Shown: positions 11,412-20,213, counted from the first letter of the stretch. The stretch is DNA of 64,000 bases from Micromonospora marina (GCF_900091565.1 NZ_FMCV01000004.1:186001-250000); one strand, 5' to 3'. Made by a program: numbers and translations. The notes: generated by a model from the letters alone, not told the origin.

Positions 11412-11500
11412 CTGCCCACGTGGTCCTTTTGCCTGAGAGGTTCCGGGGAGAATCTGCCCCTTCGGCGCCGTCGGGTCGACGGTCTCTCCCACGTGGGTGG
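11412..11500 (-). promoter_or_regulatory. Glycine riboswitch (gcvT-type aptamer)
   Basis: Read on the minus strand, the region holds GTGGGAGAGACC, GGCGCCGAAGGGGCAGA and CTCTCAGGCAAAAGGACC, the conserved blocks of the glycine aptamer. The ends pair through CCCACGTGGG (11489-11498) and CCACGTGGG (11415-11423) to form P1. Only one aptamer is present, about 75 nt before the gcvP start codon. Known members switch glycine degradation genes on when glycine binds. Confidence 0.93.
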
Positions 11501-11558
11501 TACCGGCAGCCCCAACGCTACCAGCGGGCGTGTTTCCGGCTCATGTCCCGGGGGTTGA

Positions 11559-12401
11559 TCACACCGGCGCCGGTGCCGCCGCCACCCGGTCGGCGAGCGC
11601 GCACAGCGTGACGCCCAGCGGTGCGTCCAGGCGCAGCGCCGCGTACCCGTCGCCGCGGGTTGCGCCCCGGTTGACGATCGCCACCGGGATGCCGTGGCGG
11701 GCCGCGCGCAGCACGAACCGCCGCCCCGACATGACAGTCAACGACGACCCGAGCACCAGCAGCGCCCGGGCCCGCTCGACCAGCGCGAAACAGTCCGCCA
11801 CCCGGGGCGCGGGAACCGTCTCGCCGAAGAACACCACGTCCGGTTTCAGCATGCCGGTGCCGCAGACCCCGCAGTCGACGGTGCGGAACCCGGTCACCGC
11901 CTCGTCGGGCAGGTCCACGTCACCGTCGGGGTTGACGCGGGCCGCCCGCGCGTCGAAGCCCGGGTTCGCCTCCGACAGCCGCCGGTGCAGCTCGTCGCGG
12001 CCGGTGGCGTTGCCGCAGTCCAGGCACGTCACCTCGTCGAGGCGGCCGTGCAGCTCGATCACCCCGGTCGCGCCGGCGGCGGTGTGCAGCCCGTCGACGT
12101 TCTGGGTGATGATCCCGCCGAGCAGCCCGGCGCCCTGCAGCCGGGCCACCGCCCGGTGCCCGTCGTTGGGCGCCGCCCGGGCGATGGTCCGCCAGCCCAG
12201 GTGGCTGCGCGCCCAGTACCGCCGCCGCGCCAGCGGATCCCGGGTGAACTCCTGGTACGTCATCGGGGTGTGCCGGCGCGCCGCGCCGCTGGGCCCCCGG
12301 TAGTCCGGGATGCCCGACTCGGTGGACAGGCCCGCGCCGCTGAGCACCACCACGTCCCCGGCGGCCACCAGCCGCGTCAACTCCTCGAACGCCTCACTCA
12401 C
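11559..12401 (-). CDS. Sirtuin, NAD-dependent protein deacylase
   Basis: A 280-residue Sir2-family enzyme that removes acyl groups from lysines using NAD. VVLSGAGLSTESGIPDYRG near 20-38 is the NAD loop. ITQNVDGLHTAAG near 118-130 and ELHGRLDEVTCLDC supply the catalytic His and the first zinc pair. CGVCGTGMLKPDVVFFGE supplies the second zinc pair. VLGSSLTVMSG is the late Rossmann motif. GTG 12401 is the likely start; the frame runs on upstream into low-quality sequence. A 60-residue insertion between the zinc pairs makes the module larger than in minimal sirtuins. Acyl specificity cannot be told. Confidence 0.9.
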   Translation of the reverse strand: MSEAFEELTRLVAAGDVVVLSGAGLSTESGIPDYRGPSGAARRHTPMTYQEFTRDPLARRRYWARSHLGWRTIARAAPNDGHRAVARLQGAGLLGGIITQNVDGLHTAAGATGVIELHGRLDEVTCLDCGNATGRDELHRRLSEANPGFDARAARVNPDGDVDLPDEAVTGFRTVDCGVCGTGMLKPDVVFFGETVPAPRVADCFALVERARALLVLGSSLTVMSGRRFVLRAARHGIPVAIVNRGATRGDGYAALRLDAPLGVTLCALADRVAAAPAPV

Positions 12402-12448
12402 CCGTCCATCGTCCCTCGCCGCGCCCCTGCCCGCCCCTTCACCCGGTC

Positions 12449-12504
12449 GATCATGAGGTCGGCGGTGCTCAGGCCCGGCGTTTCGTACCGCCGACCTCAT
12501 GATC
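12449..12504. repeat. Intergenic inverted repeat, GATCATGAGGT family, copy A
   Basis: Perfect 18-bp arms: GATCATGAGGTCGGCGGT at 12449-12466 and its reverse complement at 12487-12504, with a 20-nt loop. It lies between the divergent sirtuin and NAD(P)-binding protein genes. The same core recurs at 38249 and 59974. Confidence 0.9.
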
Positions 12505-12555
12505 GGCGAGGCCGGTCGCCCGGCGAGGGCCGCCGTGGCGGGCTAGGTTGAGCCC

Positions 12556-13212
12556 ATGCGCGTCGTCATCGCCGGAGGGCACGGAAAGATCGCCAAACTG
12601 CTGGAGCGGGAACTCGCCGGACGCGGAGACACCGCGCTCGGGCTGATCCGCAACCCCGACCACGAAGCCGCGCTGCGCGCCGCCGGCGCCGAACCCGTCG
12701 TGTGCGACCTGGAACACACCGACGTCGACACCCTCGCCGCCCACCTCGCCGGTGCCGACGCGGTCGTGTTCGCCGCCGGCGCCGGACCCGGCAGCGGCGC
12801 CGCCCGCAAGGACACCGTCGACCGCGGCGCCGCCGTGCTGCTCGCCGACGCCGCCGTCCGCGCCGGGGTACGCCGCTACCTGCTGGTCTCCTCCATGGGC
12901 GTCGAGAACGCGCCCGCCGAGGGCACCGACGACGTGTGGGCGGCGTACCTGCGCGCGAAGAAGGCCGCCGAGGACGACGTCGCCGGCCGGGACCTCGACG
13001 TGACGGTGCTGCGGCCCGGCCGCCTCACCGACGACGAACCCGCGGGCCGGATCACCCTGGCCCGGCACGTCGAACCCGGCGCGATCAGCCGCGCCGACGT
13101 GGCCCGGGTACTGCTCGCCCTGCTGTACGCCCCGGACACCGCCGGGCACACCCTGGAACTGGTCGGCGGAGACACACCCATCGCCGACGCGATCGCCGCC
13201 GTCGCCGGCTGA
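12556..13212 (+). CDS. NAD(P)-binding atypical SDR protein
   Basis: A 218-residue Rossmann protein of the NAD(P)H-binding/NmrA-like group. MRVVIAGGHGKIAKLLEREL has the GGxGxI variant of the dinucleotide loop, and LLVSSMGVENAP near 112-123 is the usual strand and serine turn. The YxxxK pair is replaced by YLRAKKAAEDDV near 133-144, as in atypical SDRs that often bind the cofactor without a clear reductase activity. No substrate is indicated. ATG 12556 starts directly at the Rossmann strand. It is alone on its strand. Confidence 0.82.
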   Translation: MRVVIAGGHGKIAKLLERELAGRGDTALGLIRNPDHEAALRAAGAEPVVCDLEHTDVDTLAAHLAGADAVVFAAGAGPGSGAARKDTVDRGAAVLLADAAVRAGVRRYLLVSSMGVENAPAEGTDDVWAAYLRAKKAAEDDVAGRDLDVTVLRPGRLTDDEPAGRITLARHVEPGAISRADVARVLLALLYAPDTAGHTLELVGGDTPIADAIAAVAG

Positions 13213-13261
13213 CCCGGCGGGCACGTCCCGGCCCGCGATCATCCACGGGCCGGGACGCCGC

Positions 13262-13963
13262 TCAACGCTGGTGCCGGGACAACGCCGGCTGCGGTGCGCC
13301 CCCGCCGCCCTGCGGCAACTCCCGGGCGATCCGCTCCATCGTGCGCGACAACTGCTCACTGCCGTCGTCGAGGTGCCGGGCCGCCGCCTGCATGTGCGAG
13401 ATCATCATCTCGCCGAAGATCCGCAACGCCTCACGCGTCGCCACCGAGTCGTCGAAGCCGCTCCCGGCCGCGCTGCGGTACTCCGTCACCGCCCGCTCGG
13501 CCTCCCGCTTCGCCTCCTCCGCCGCCGCCCGCATGTAACTCTCGTACTGCGTACGGGCGTACTCGGCGACCCGGCGGGCGTAGTCGTGGGCCTGCGCGAT
13601 GATCTGCTCGGCCTCCCGCTGCGCCGCCGACAACAGGTTGACCTCCTTCGCCGCCGGCGCCACCGCCGCCTCGGTGCTCGGGATCACCCCGTGCCGGTGC
13701 AGCTCCAGATGGTCGTTGAGCCGCTCGTTCTCCGCCCGCAGGTTCGCCACCTGCGCGGCCAGCAGATCCAGCTCGTCAGCCACCTGCAACCGGAACCGGT
13801 CCACCCCGGTCTGGTCGTAGCCACGCCGGGTGAACGCCGCCGACCCGAACTCCCACCGCCGTACCCGGTCCGAGGTCAACCGCACCTGCACCGGACCGGA
13901 CACCTGCTGCCCGTCGTAACTTCTGATCGGACCCGCGCTCACCGGCTCACTCCTCGCGCTCAC
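13262..13963 (-). CDS. DivIVA-like coiled-coil protein
   Basis: 233 residues, charged and almost wholly helical from residue 55 on, with heptad-like Leu/Ala/Glu spacing (FRLQVADELDLLAAQVANLR, then EAEQIIAQAHDYARRVAEYA). Motifs such as VDRFRLQVADELDLL and AEQIIAQAHDYA resemble DivIVA/Wag31-type polar coiled-coil proteins, which assemble at membranes or cell poles. The N-terminal 55 residues are not a classic DivIVA domain. Its ATG overlaps the flavohaemoglobin stop by 4 nt, so it is the last gene of the haemoglobin operon, an unusual partner. A structural or scaffold role is inference. Confidence 0.7.
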   Translation of the reverse strand: MSARSEPVSAGPIRSYDGQQVSGPVQVRLTSDRVRRWEFGSAAFTRRGYDQTGVDRFRLQVADELDLLAAQVANLRAENERLNDHLELHRHGVIPSTEAAVAPAAKEVNLLSAAQREAEQIIAQAHDYARRVAEYARTQYESYMRAAAEEAKREAERAVTEYRSAAGSGFDDSVATREALRIFGEMMISHMQAAARHLDDGSEQLSRTMERIARELPQGGGGAPQPALSRHQR

Positions 13964-15126
13964 CGGTCCACCTCCGACTCGTCAGACCCCGTCAACGTCC
14001 GCCACGCCGGGCCGTACCAGTGCTTGCCGTAACCCTCGTGATGCACCTGGCCCGGCTGGTACCCGGCACCGCTCAACGCCGCCACGGAATGACCCACCAT
14101 CTCGTCCGAGCCGCACACGTACACGTGCCGCGACCGCCAGTCCCCGTCGGCCAGCACCCGGTCGGCGACACGCACCGACTCACCCGGCCGGGCCGGATCC
14201 GCACCGGCCACGTACGACACCCGCAGCCACGGATGCGTCGCCGCCAGCTTGTCGATCGCCTCGCTGTCGTAGAACTCCGTCCGCGAACGCGCACCCACGT
14301 ACAGGTCCACCCGCCGGCCCGAACCCTCCGCCGCGACCTGCTCCACGAGCGCCTTCACCGGCGCCCAGCCGGTCCCACCCGCCAGCAGCAACAGATCCGA
14401 CGACCCGGCCTGCCACAACGTCAACCGGTCCCCCACCGGCGACGCCAGGTGGATCTGGTCACCGGCCGCGCACCCGTACACCAGACGCGACGACACCACA
14501 CCACCCGGCGCGGCCCGCACGTGCAACTCCACCGTGCCGTCCGGCCGCGGCGCGTTCGCCGGCGAGTAGTACCGCCACGACCGAACCGCCGGATGCGACA
14601 CCCCGATCGACTGGCCGGGCGTGAACGGCAACAGATACTGCGGGCGCACCGTCAGCACCGCCACATCGAACGTGCGCTGCTCGTGCGTCAGCACCTCCGC
14701 CACCCACCACGGCGGCGACTGCGACTCCGCGGCCTGCGCGCCCTCGATCATCACCCGCGCGACGAGCCCGTACGCCGCGGCCCAGTCAGCGGCCAGTTCC
14801 TCGGTCCACGCCTCACCGCAGAAGTGCCGCAACGTCGCCAGCAGCGCCTCACCGACCGCCGGGTAGTGCTCGGCGCGCACCGCGAACTTCCGGTGATCCG
14901 CGCCGAGGTCCCGCAGGAACCCGACCAGCCGGTCCACCTGGTCCACGTGGGACACCACATGCCCCAACGCGGCCACCAGCCGGTCCCGCTGCCCGGCCAT
15001 GTTCGTGGGGAACATCTGCCGGGTCTCCGGATGCGCCAGGAACAGCGTCGAATAGAAGTAGAGCGGCACCTGGTCGCCGTGCGCGGCGGCCAGGGACCAG
15101 CTCTGCTTGAGCCGTGCGACGTCCAC
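13960..15126 (-). CDS. Flavohaemoglobin-like globin/FAD/NAD(P) oxidoreductase
   Basis: 388 residues. The globin domain (about 1-135) has Tyr25 at the B10 position and His87 (AEHY) as proximal haem ligand. The reductase part carries RYYSPAN at 185-191 for FAD, GGTGWAP at 250-256 for NAD(P) and VYVCGSDEMV near 340. Flavohaemoglobins oxidise NO to nitrate; this domain set supports NO dioxygenase or a related oxygen/NO reductase role in the cytosol. It lies 2 bp after the truncated haemoglobin and overlaps the DivIVA-like gene by 4 nt. The reductase domain lacks the normal C-terminal FxxF-type end, so activity is inferred. Confidence 0.87.
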   Translation of the reverse strand: MDVARLKQSWSLAAAHGDQVPLYFYSTLFLAHPETRQMFPTNMAGQRDRLVAALGHVVSHVDQVDRLVGFLRDLGADHRKFAVRAEHYPAVGEALLATLRHFCGEAWTEELAADWAAAYGLVARVMIEGAQAAESQSPPWWVAEVLTHEQRTFDVAVLTVRPQYLLPFTPGQSIGVSHPAVRSWRYYSPANAPRPDGTVELHVRAAPGGVVSSRLVYGCAAGDQIHLASPVGDRLTLWQAGSSDLLLLAGGTGWAPVKALVEQVAAEGSGRRVDLYVGARSRTEFYDSEAIDKLAATHPWLRVSYVAGADPARPGESVRVADRVLADGDWRSRHVYVCGSDEMVGHSVAALSGAGYQPGQVHHEGYGKHWYGPAWRTLTGSDESEVDR

Positions 15127-15128
15127 GC

Positions 15129-15518
15129 TCAGGCGTCCCCCGCCGACACGACCTGCTCCCGCACCTGCCCGAGCACGACCTGCACGTCGGCGATCACGTC
15201 CGCCGGCACACCCAGCTCGACGAGCGTCGCGGTCAGGTGCTCACCGACCTTCGCGTAGTGCTCACCGGTGATGCTCAGCGGCTGGTGCGCCTCGGCCAGC
15301 CCACGGCCCGCGTACTCGTTCGGGCCACCCAGCACCACCGCCAGCATCAGCGCCAGGTGCCGCCGCTGCTCCACCATGTCCACGTCGGCGAAGTAGCCGG
15401 CCAGATCCGGGTCGGCCAGCACCCTGTCGTAGAACAGCTCCACCGCGGCCTTCACCGCCGCCGCGCCGCCGATGCGCTCGTAATGGGAGATCGGGGTGGT
15501 CTCGCTCGTCACCGTCAT
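15129..15518 (-). CDS. Group I truncated haemoglobin
   Basis: A 129-residue 2-over-2 globin. YERIGGAAAVKAAVELFYDR near 13-32 gives the N-terminal GG motif and Tyr30 at B10; FADVDMVEQRRHLALML follows. AHQPLSITGEHY near 77-88 includes the proximal His87. Such proteins bind O2 and NO and can act as NO dioxygenases with a reductase. It is the first gene of the operon with the flavohaemoglobin 2 bp downstream. ATG 15518 has GGAAGGAC just upstream; the open frame upstream to 15695 is not coding. Confidence 0.92.
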   Translation of the reverse strand: MTVTSETTPISHYERIGGAAAVKAAVELFYDRVLADPDLAGYFADVDMVEQRRHLALMLAVVLGGPNEYAGRGLAEAHQPLSITGEHYAKVGEHLTATLVELGVPADVIADVQVVLGQVREQVVSAGDA

Positions 15519-15952
15519 GCTCGGTCCTTCCACCAGGAGCCCGCGGGCAGCGCCGCGGCAGGGGTTCGCCGTCCGGCGCGGCGTCACACAGCGTTCCGCC
15601 GTGACGCCGACACGCCGACGACCGGAACGGACCATAGCGCGACCGCAACGACACTTCACGCCCACCCTGTGTCGATCCCGAGAGCCGTCGATCACGGACA
15701 GTCAGCAACCCGCCCGAACCGGTGGACGCACCGCAGCCGCACGCACACAAGCCGTCAACGCACACCACGTACCGTCCTTTTCGGACATCACGTGCACACG
15801 CGCCGCGACCTGCACCGACTTCCACCCGGCCCGGCCCACACCGCCCGAACGCCTGAACCCACAGGCGAGGACCACACCCCGTCACCAAAACACGAATCGC
15901 GCCGCACCCTTTTCGGGCGCGGCGCGATCCCGTCAACGAGACGCGACGCAGG
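15519..15952. other. 434-bp intergenic region
   Basis: Lies between the divergently read truncated haemoglobin promoter side and the 3' end of the MerR gene. Apart from the terminator hairpin near 15.9 kb and a short GTCC/GGAC hairpin near 15776, no gene is visible. The promoter of the haemoglobin operon should be in 15519-15650, but no operator can be named. Confidence 0.6.
15886..15928 (-). terminator. Rho-independent-type terminator after MerR gene
   Basis: A 14-bp stem with one A-C mismatch (15896-15909 with 15915-15928) and a 5-nt loop. On the minus strand it is followed by TTCGTGTTTTGG, a weak T-rich tail. It sits 25 bp after the MerR stop codon. Confidence 0.65.
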
Positions 15953-16540
15953 TCACCCGGCCCGGCGCCGGGCCCGGCGCGCCGCCAGCTCGTCACCCAC
16001 CGACTCCACCTCCGGCTCCACCGCCGCAACGGCCGGCTCCTGCCCACCCACCGGCTCCGCCGGCAGATGCGACAACGAACCCTGGATCTCCTTGAACGCG
16101 CCGCCGATCGCGATGCCGAACACCCCCTGGCCGCCCTGCAACAGGTCGACCACCTCCTCCGGCGACCGGCACTCGTACACAGTCGTCCCGTCGGAGATCA
16201 ACGTGATACCCGCCAGATCGTCCACCCCACGCGACCGCAACGCCTCGATCGCCTTACGGATGTTCTGCAACGACACCCCGGCATCCAGCAGCCGCTTCAC
16301 GACCTTCAACACCACCAGGTCGCGGAACGAGTACAACCGCGACGTCCCCGAACCCGACGCGTCACGCACACTCGGCACCACCAGCGCCGTACGCGCCCAG
16401 TAGTCCAACTGCCGGTAACTGATCCCCACCGCAGAACACGCGGTCACACCCCGGTAACCGACCTCGCCGTCACCAGCCGGAACGGCCCCCACACCCGCCT
16501 GCTGCTCCGCACCCGGACCAGGATCCCGCGGCTCGTGCAT
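15953..16540 (-). CDS. MerR-family transcriptional regulator (Rv1830 type)
   Basis: 195 residues. The winged-helix region YRGVTACSAVGISYRQLDYW (about 28-47), then RTALVVPSVRDASGSGTSRL and YSFRDLVVLKVVKRLLDAGV, is the MerR DNA-binding domain in its actinobacterial Rv1830-like form. A short C-terminal domain follows and ends in an acidic tail with a basic end. ATG 16540 has GGGGAGG 10 nt upstream. It follows the nuclease gene by 217 bp in the conserved series gcvH, garA, merR, nuclease, merR. The Mycobacterium homologue is linked to cell division or growth control (from memory); its effector is unknown. Confidence 0.87.
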   Translation of the reverse strand: MHEPRDPGPGAEQQAGVGAVPAGDGEVGYRGVTACSAVGISYRQLDYWARTALVVPSVRDASGSGTSRLYSFRDLVVLKVVKRLLDAGVSLQNIRKAIEALRSRGVDDLAGITLISDGTTVYECRSPEEVVDLLQGGQGVFGIAIGGAFKEIQGSLSHLPAEPVGGQEPAVAAVEPEVESVGDELAARRARRRAG

Positions 16541-16757
16541 CCGGACCAACCTCCCCGCGTCCGTGGCGGCGGCGCGTCGACTCCCCGTACGCGCACCCCT
16601 CGACACGGCAACCCTAACGCCGCCCCCCGGACTTCACCCGCAGGAGACACCGCGACACGCCGCGCCACCATCCGGCAACAAACCACACACGGCGGCCGGC
16701 CGCCACCACCGTGACACCCGCCGCCGCGCCGACCCCGGCCACCCGGCCGGGAACACC

Positions 16758-17222
16758 TCAACCCGCGAAGTCCTCCGGACGCACCTGCTCCAGGAACTCC
16801 CGGAACTTCTCCACCTCGTCCTCCTGCTCGTCCGGAATCACGATCCCCGCCTCACTGAGGACCTGCTCCGCACAACGAATAGGAGCACCCACCCGCAACG
16901 CCAACGCGATCGAGTCACTCGGCCGCGCCGACACCCGCACACCGTCACCGAGCAGCAGATCCGCGTAGAACACGTTCTCCTTCAACTCGGTGATCTCCAC
17001 CGCCCGCAACGGCGCCTGCAACGCCGTCAGCACATCCCGCAGAAGATCGTGCGTCAACGGCCGAGCCGGCTTGACCCCCTGCTGCTCGTAAGCGATCGCC
17101 GTCGCCTCGACCGCGCCGATCCAGATCGGCAGATAGCGGTCCCCCTCGACCTCCCGCAGCAGGACGATCGGCTGGTTGCTGGGCAACTCCACCCGAACTC
17201 CGACCACGCTCAGCTCGCGCAC
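16758..17222 (-). CDS. Bifunctional nuclease family protein (DUF151)
   Basis: A 154-residue single-domain protein. RVELPSNQPIVLLREVEGDR, YLPIWIGAVEATAI, ARPLTHDLLRDVL and SARPSDSIALALR are the family's signature segments, and DEVEKFREFLEQVRPEDF the usual tail. Founding members have combined DNase and RNase activity in plants; the bacterial role is uncertain. I take GTG 17222 as start because GGAGG lies 6 nt before it and homologues begin at RELSVVGVRVE. The open frame to 17333 lacks a better site. It is part of the gcvH-garA-MerR cluster. Confidence 0.92.
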   Translation of the reverse strand: MRELSVVGVRVELPSNQPIVLLREVEGDRYLPIWIGAVEATAIAYEQQGVKPARPLTHDLLRDVLTALQAPLRAVEITELKENVFYADLLLGDGVRVSARPSDSIALALRVGAPIRCAEQVLSEAGIVIPDEQEDEVEKFREFLEQVRPEDFAG

Positions 17223-17432
17223 CGCCGCCTCCGTGTCGTCGTCACCTTGCACCGCGCCCTTCCCTGCACGGTACACGGACCAGGACACGGGAGTCCCACG
17301 CGCTACGTGCACCACGCCTCGCCGGACGGGCATACCCCGGCAAGCCTACGACACGCTCCACCCACCAGATCTTTCCGCGCCCACCCACGACGAAGGGCCG
17401 GGCGCACCCGCACCCGGCCCTCCGCACCGACC

Positions 17433-18179
17433 TCACCGGCCCAACGTCGACCGCAACCCCACCCGCAGCAACGCCGCGTGCAACCGCTGCGACAACGCCA
17501 CCAACTCCCGCGCCGTCTCAGCCGCCCGGGCCCGCGCCGCCGGATCGCTCTGCCGCGCCAACGGCGCCACGAGCTGCGCGAACAACCCGACCTCACGATC
17601 CGCCGCCGACCGGTACGCCCGCAGATGCCGAGGCTCCAGCCCGTACGCCGCCAGACCCGCCACCGCACTCGCGATGATCAACGCATCCGCGTCGTACCAC
17701 CCCGGCGGATCCGGCACCAGCACACCCAGCCGCTCCAACTCCGCGAGCGTCGACTCCTCCACACCACTACGGGCGATCAGACCCGCCCGGTCCAGCCGCA
17801 CCTCCGACGACTCCACCGGCTCCCGGCCCGGAACCTCACCACCCGGACCCACCGCCACCAGATTCGGCCGCCCCCGCCCCGGCGACGGACCAGACCCGTC
17901 CCACTGGGCCAACTGCTCCCGGATCACCCGCAACGGCAGGTACTGATCCCGCTGCGCGGTCAACACGAACCGCAACCGCGCCACATCGTCCCAGCCGTAC
18001 TTCCGATAACCCGCCGGCGTCCGCTGCGGCTCCACCAGGCCCTCAGCCTCCAGGAACCGCAACTTCGAGATCGTCACGTCCGGAAACTCCGGCCGCAACT
18101 GCGCCAGCACCTCGCCGATACTCATCAACGCAGGCGCCCGCGCCGCCCCGGACGGCGTCGAAGCCGCAGGCTCGTTCAC
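17433..18179 (-). CDS. ftsR: MerR-family regulator FtsR-like
   Basis: 248 residues. MSIGEVLAQLRPEFPDVTIS and KLRFLEAEGLVEPQRTPAGY form the MerR helix-turn-helix and wing; YRKYGWDDVARLRFVLTAQR and DQYLPLRVIREQLAQWD follow. This is the arrangement of Rv1828 and corynebacterial FtsR, which activates ftsZ (from memory). The C-terminal domain is the putative effector domain. The GTG start overlaps the garA TGA (GTGA), so the two are translationally coupled. The symbol is transferred by cluster position and motif, not by alignment. Confidence 0.85.
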   Translation of the reverse strand: MNEPAASTPSGAARAPALMSIGEVLAQLRPEFPDVTISKLRFLEAEGLVEPQRTPAGYRKYGWDDVARLRFVLTAQRDQYLPLRVIREQLAQWDGSGPSPGRGRPNLVAVGPGGEVPGREPVESSEVRLDRAGLIARSGVEESTLAELERLGVLVPDPPGWYDADALIIASAVAGLAAYGLEPRHLRAYRSAADREVGLFAQLVAPLARQSDPAARARAAETARELVALSQRLHAALLRVGLRSTLGR

Positions 18180-18628
18180 CCCCGGCCGGCCTCCTCCTCC
18201 GGGCGCGGACCGGCGATGAACACCACCCGGAACTTGCCGATCTGCACCTCGTCACCGTTGCTCAGCGTCGCCGCCTCGACCCGCTCACGGTTCACATACG
18301 TGCCGTTCAGGCTGCCCACATCCCGCACCGTGAACGTCCCACCGTCACGGTGGAACTCCGCGTGCCGGCGCGACACCGTCACGTCGTCCAGGAAGATGTC
18401 ACTGTCCGGGTGCCGCCCACTCGTCGTCACATCGTGGTCCAACAGGAACCGGGCACCCGCATTCGGACCCCGGCGAACCACCAGCAACGCCATACCCGGC
18501 GGCAACGAGCCGGACATCCGGCTCGGCACCACATCGGTGTCCGGCCCCTCCAGCACTTCGTCGAGCGAACCGAGATTGAGCGTCGAAGTGACGTCGAGCG
18601 GGGGGAACTCGTCGTCTGGGCGCGTCAT
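18176..18628 (-). CDS. garA: FHA-domain regulator GarA/OdhI-like
   Basis: 150 residues. The FHA domain spans about 45-140: GARFLLDHDVTTSGRHPDSD, DVTVSRRHAEFH and GSLNGTYVNRE carry the GR, SxxH and NG residues that bind phosphothreonine. The N-terminal tail has TST at 14-16, comparable to the ETTS site of mycobacterial GarA, whose phosphorylation by a serine/threonine kinase blocks its inhibition of 2-oxoglutarate dehydrogenase and glutamate dehydrogenase. Which threonine is used here is unknown. It overlaps ftsR by 4 nt and lies downstream of gcvH on the same strand. Confidence 0.92.
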   Translation of the reverse strand: MTRPDDEFPPLDVTSTLNLGSLDEVLEGPDTDVVPSRMSGSLPPGMALLVVRRGPNAGARFLLDHDVTTSGRHPDSDIFLDDVTVSRRHAEFHRDGGTFTVRDVGSLNGTYVNRERVEAATLSNGDEVQIGKFRVVFIAGPRPEEEAGRG

Positions 18629-18844
18629 GGGACCACCTCACGGATCTGTTCGGTCGGCGTCAGGGAATGGCGGGTCTGGCCGCCGGGCAACACCACACCC
18701 GGCGGCTGGCTCCCCGTGCCCGGGAAGGCGCATTCCGCGACGCTCAAACTATTGGTTCTCGGTCGACTGGGCGAGCCTAGCCAGCGCCGAAATGCAGGGC
18801 AACCGGACGCGCGGAACCGCGCCGCCGCCCGGAACAGCACGAAC

Positions 18845-19225
18845 TCAGCTCTCGGTGAGCTCGCGGTACGCATCAGCGGTCAGCAGACCCTCGACCGCCG
18901 CCGGATCGTCCGGAGTGATCTCCACCAACCACCCCGCACCGTACGGATCCGTATTGATCACCTCAGGGGCGTCGGCCAACGCCTCGTTGCGCGCCGCCAC
19001 CGTGCCGCTCATCGGCGCGTAGATCTCCGACACGCTCTTCGTCGACTCGATCTCGCCCAGCGACTCACCCGCCGCCACCACCGCACCGGGCTCCGGCAGC
19101 TGCACGAACACGATGTCACCCAGGGCATCCTGCGCGAAATGCGTGATACCGACGCGGACGACACCACCGTCACCACCGACCACCCACTCGTGCTCGGCGG
19201 TGTACCGCAGATCCTCAGGAATCAC
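18845..19225 (-). CDS. gcvH: Glycine cleavage system H protein
   Basis: A 126-residue carrier whose lipoylated lysine shuttles the aminomethyl group between P, T and L proteins. LGDIVFVQLPEPGA and GEIESTKSVSEIYAPMSG are the lipoyl-domain core; Lys in ESTKSVSE is the attachment site. PEDLRYTAEHEWV is the standard start. Length is normal. It is 216 bp upstream of garA and 55 bp after the end of the DUF881 gene on the same strand, away from gcvP at 8.5 kb. Confidence 0.96.
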   Translation of the reverse strand: MIPEDLRYTAEHEWVVGGDGGVVRVGITHFAQDALGDIVFVQLPEPGAVVAAGESLGEIESTKSVSEIYAPMSGTVAARNEALADAPEVINTDPYGAGWLVEITPDDPAAVEGLLTADAYRELTES

Positions 19226-19279
19226 CAGCTGCGTCCTTCGTCATCGGTGCACCGGAGAAACCGGCGCGGCCGCGACCGG

Positions 19280-20203
19280 TCACGAGACCGGCCGGGCGTG
19301 GTCCAGCTTGATCGGCGCGTGCAGCTGCGAAACCTCCACAACCTCACGATCCTCGGAGGTCACGTTACCGCCGCCGTCCCGCACCGATGCGACCACCCCG
19401 CCCGGAATGTTCAACGCCGTACGCATCGTCGCCGGATCACCGATCACCATGATCGTGAACGGACCCGTCAACCGCCGCCCGTCCACCACCAGCGCACCGT
19501 CGGGCCCGTCCACGAAATACGTCGACGCGATGATCCGCGCCGCCGTACCGTCCGCGCCCTGGATCTGCATCGCCTCCGCGCCCGCACCCCGCAGCTCCTG
19601 CACCGCGTCCAGGATCCGCGTCGACGACACCGCCTTCGCCGGCCCCGAGAACCGCACCTCAAGACCCGGACCCACCGCCGGCAACGTACCCGCCAGGATG
19701 CCCAGCTCGTCCGCCCGCCGCGTCGCCTCCTCCAACGCCGCCTGCCGGCCCTGCTCACCCGACCGCAGCTGCCGCTGACTCTCCTCCAGCAACTCGATCT
19801 CCTGGCGCAGCCGCCGCTCCCGCGAATCCAGATCCGACGAGATCCGCACCAGGTCCTCCTCCCGCGTCGCCGCGAGCGTCGGATCCGTCGACGTCGTCTT
19901 GAACTGCACCACCAGCGTGAACCCCAGCAACGCCAGCAACACCGCGATCATCGCACCCGCCGACGAGAACCGCCGCGCCGCCGACGGCCCACCGGCCACC
20001 TCGCCCCGCTCCGGCTCGGACTCCGGCACCGCCGTCCGCTCCGCGGGAGGCGCCGACTCGTCCGGCACCGGCGCCAACGGGCTCAACTCGTCCGGATCGG
20101 GCGCCTCCGGGCGCGGATCCGGCTCACCCGCCGGACCCGACGGCCGCACCGGCTCCCCCGGCCTCGGCCACCCGGTACCCGTCTCCCTGTGTTCCTCGCT
20201 CAT
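19280..20203 (-). CDS. DUF881 family membrane-anchored protein
   Basis: 307 residues. An acidic, proline-rich cytoplasmic N-terminus (about 1-75) precedes one membrane span (AMIAVLLALLGFTLVVQF), a coiled coil (RISSDLDSRERRLRQEIELL) and an extracellular DUF881 domain with PGLEVRFSGP, GADGTAARIIASTYFVDG and FTIMVIGDPATM. DUF881 proteins look like division-associated factors, but the function is not established. ATG 20203 begins the conserved charged tail; the frame upstream is not coding. It pairs with a second DUF881 gene and a small basic protein, an order common in Gram-positives. Confidence 0.87.
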   Translation of the reverse strand: MSEEHRETGTGWPRPGEPVRPSGPAGEPDPRPEAPDPDELSPLAPVPDESAPPAERTAVPESEPERGEVAGGPSAARRFSSAGAMIAVLLALLGFTLVVQFKTTSTDPTLAATREEDLVRISSDLDSRERRLRQEIELLEESQRQLRSGEQGRQAALEEATRRADELGILAGTLPAVGPGLEVRFSGPAKAVSSTRILDAVQELRGAGAEAMQIQGADGTAARIIASTYFVDGPDGALVVDGRRLTGPFTIMVIGDPATMRTALNIPGGVVASVRDGGGNVTSEDREVVEVSQLHAPIKLDHARPVS

Positions 20204-20213
20204 CGCCACAAAC

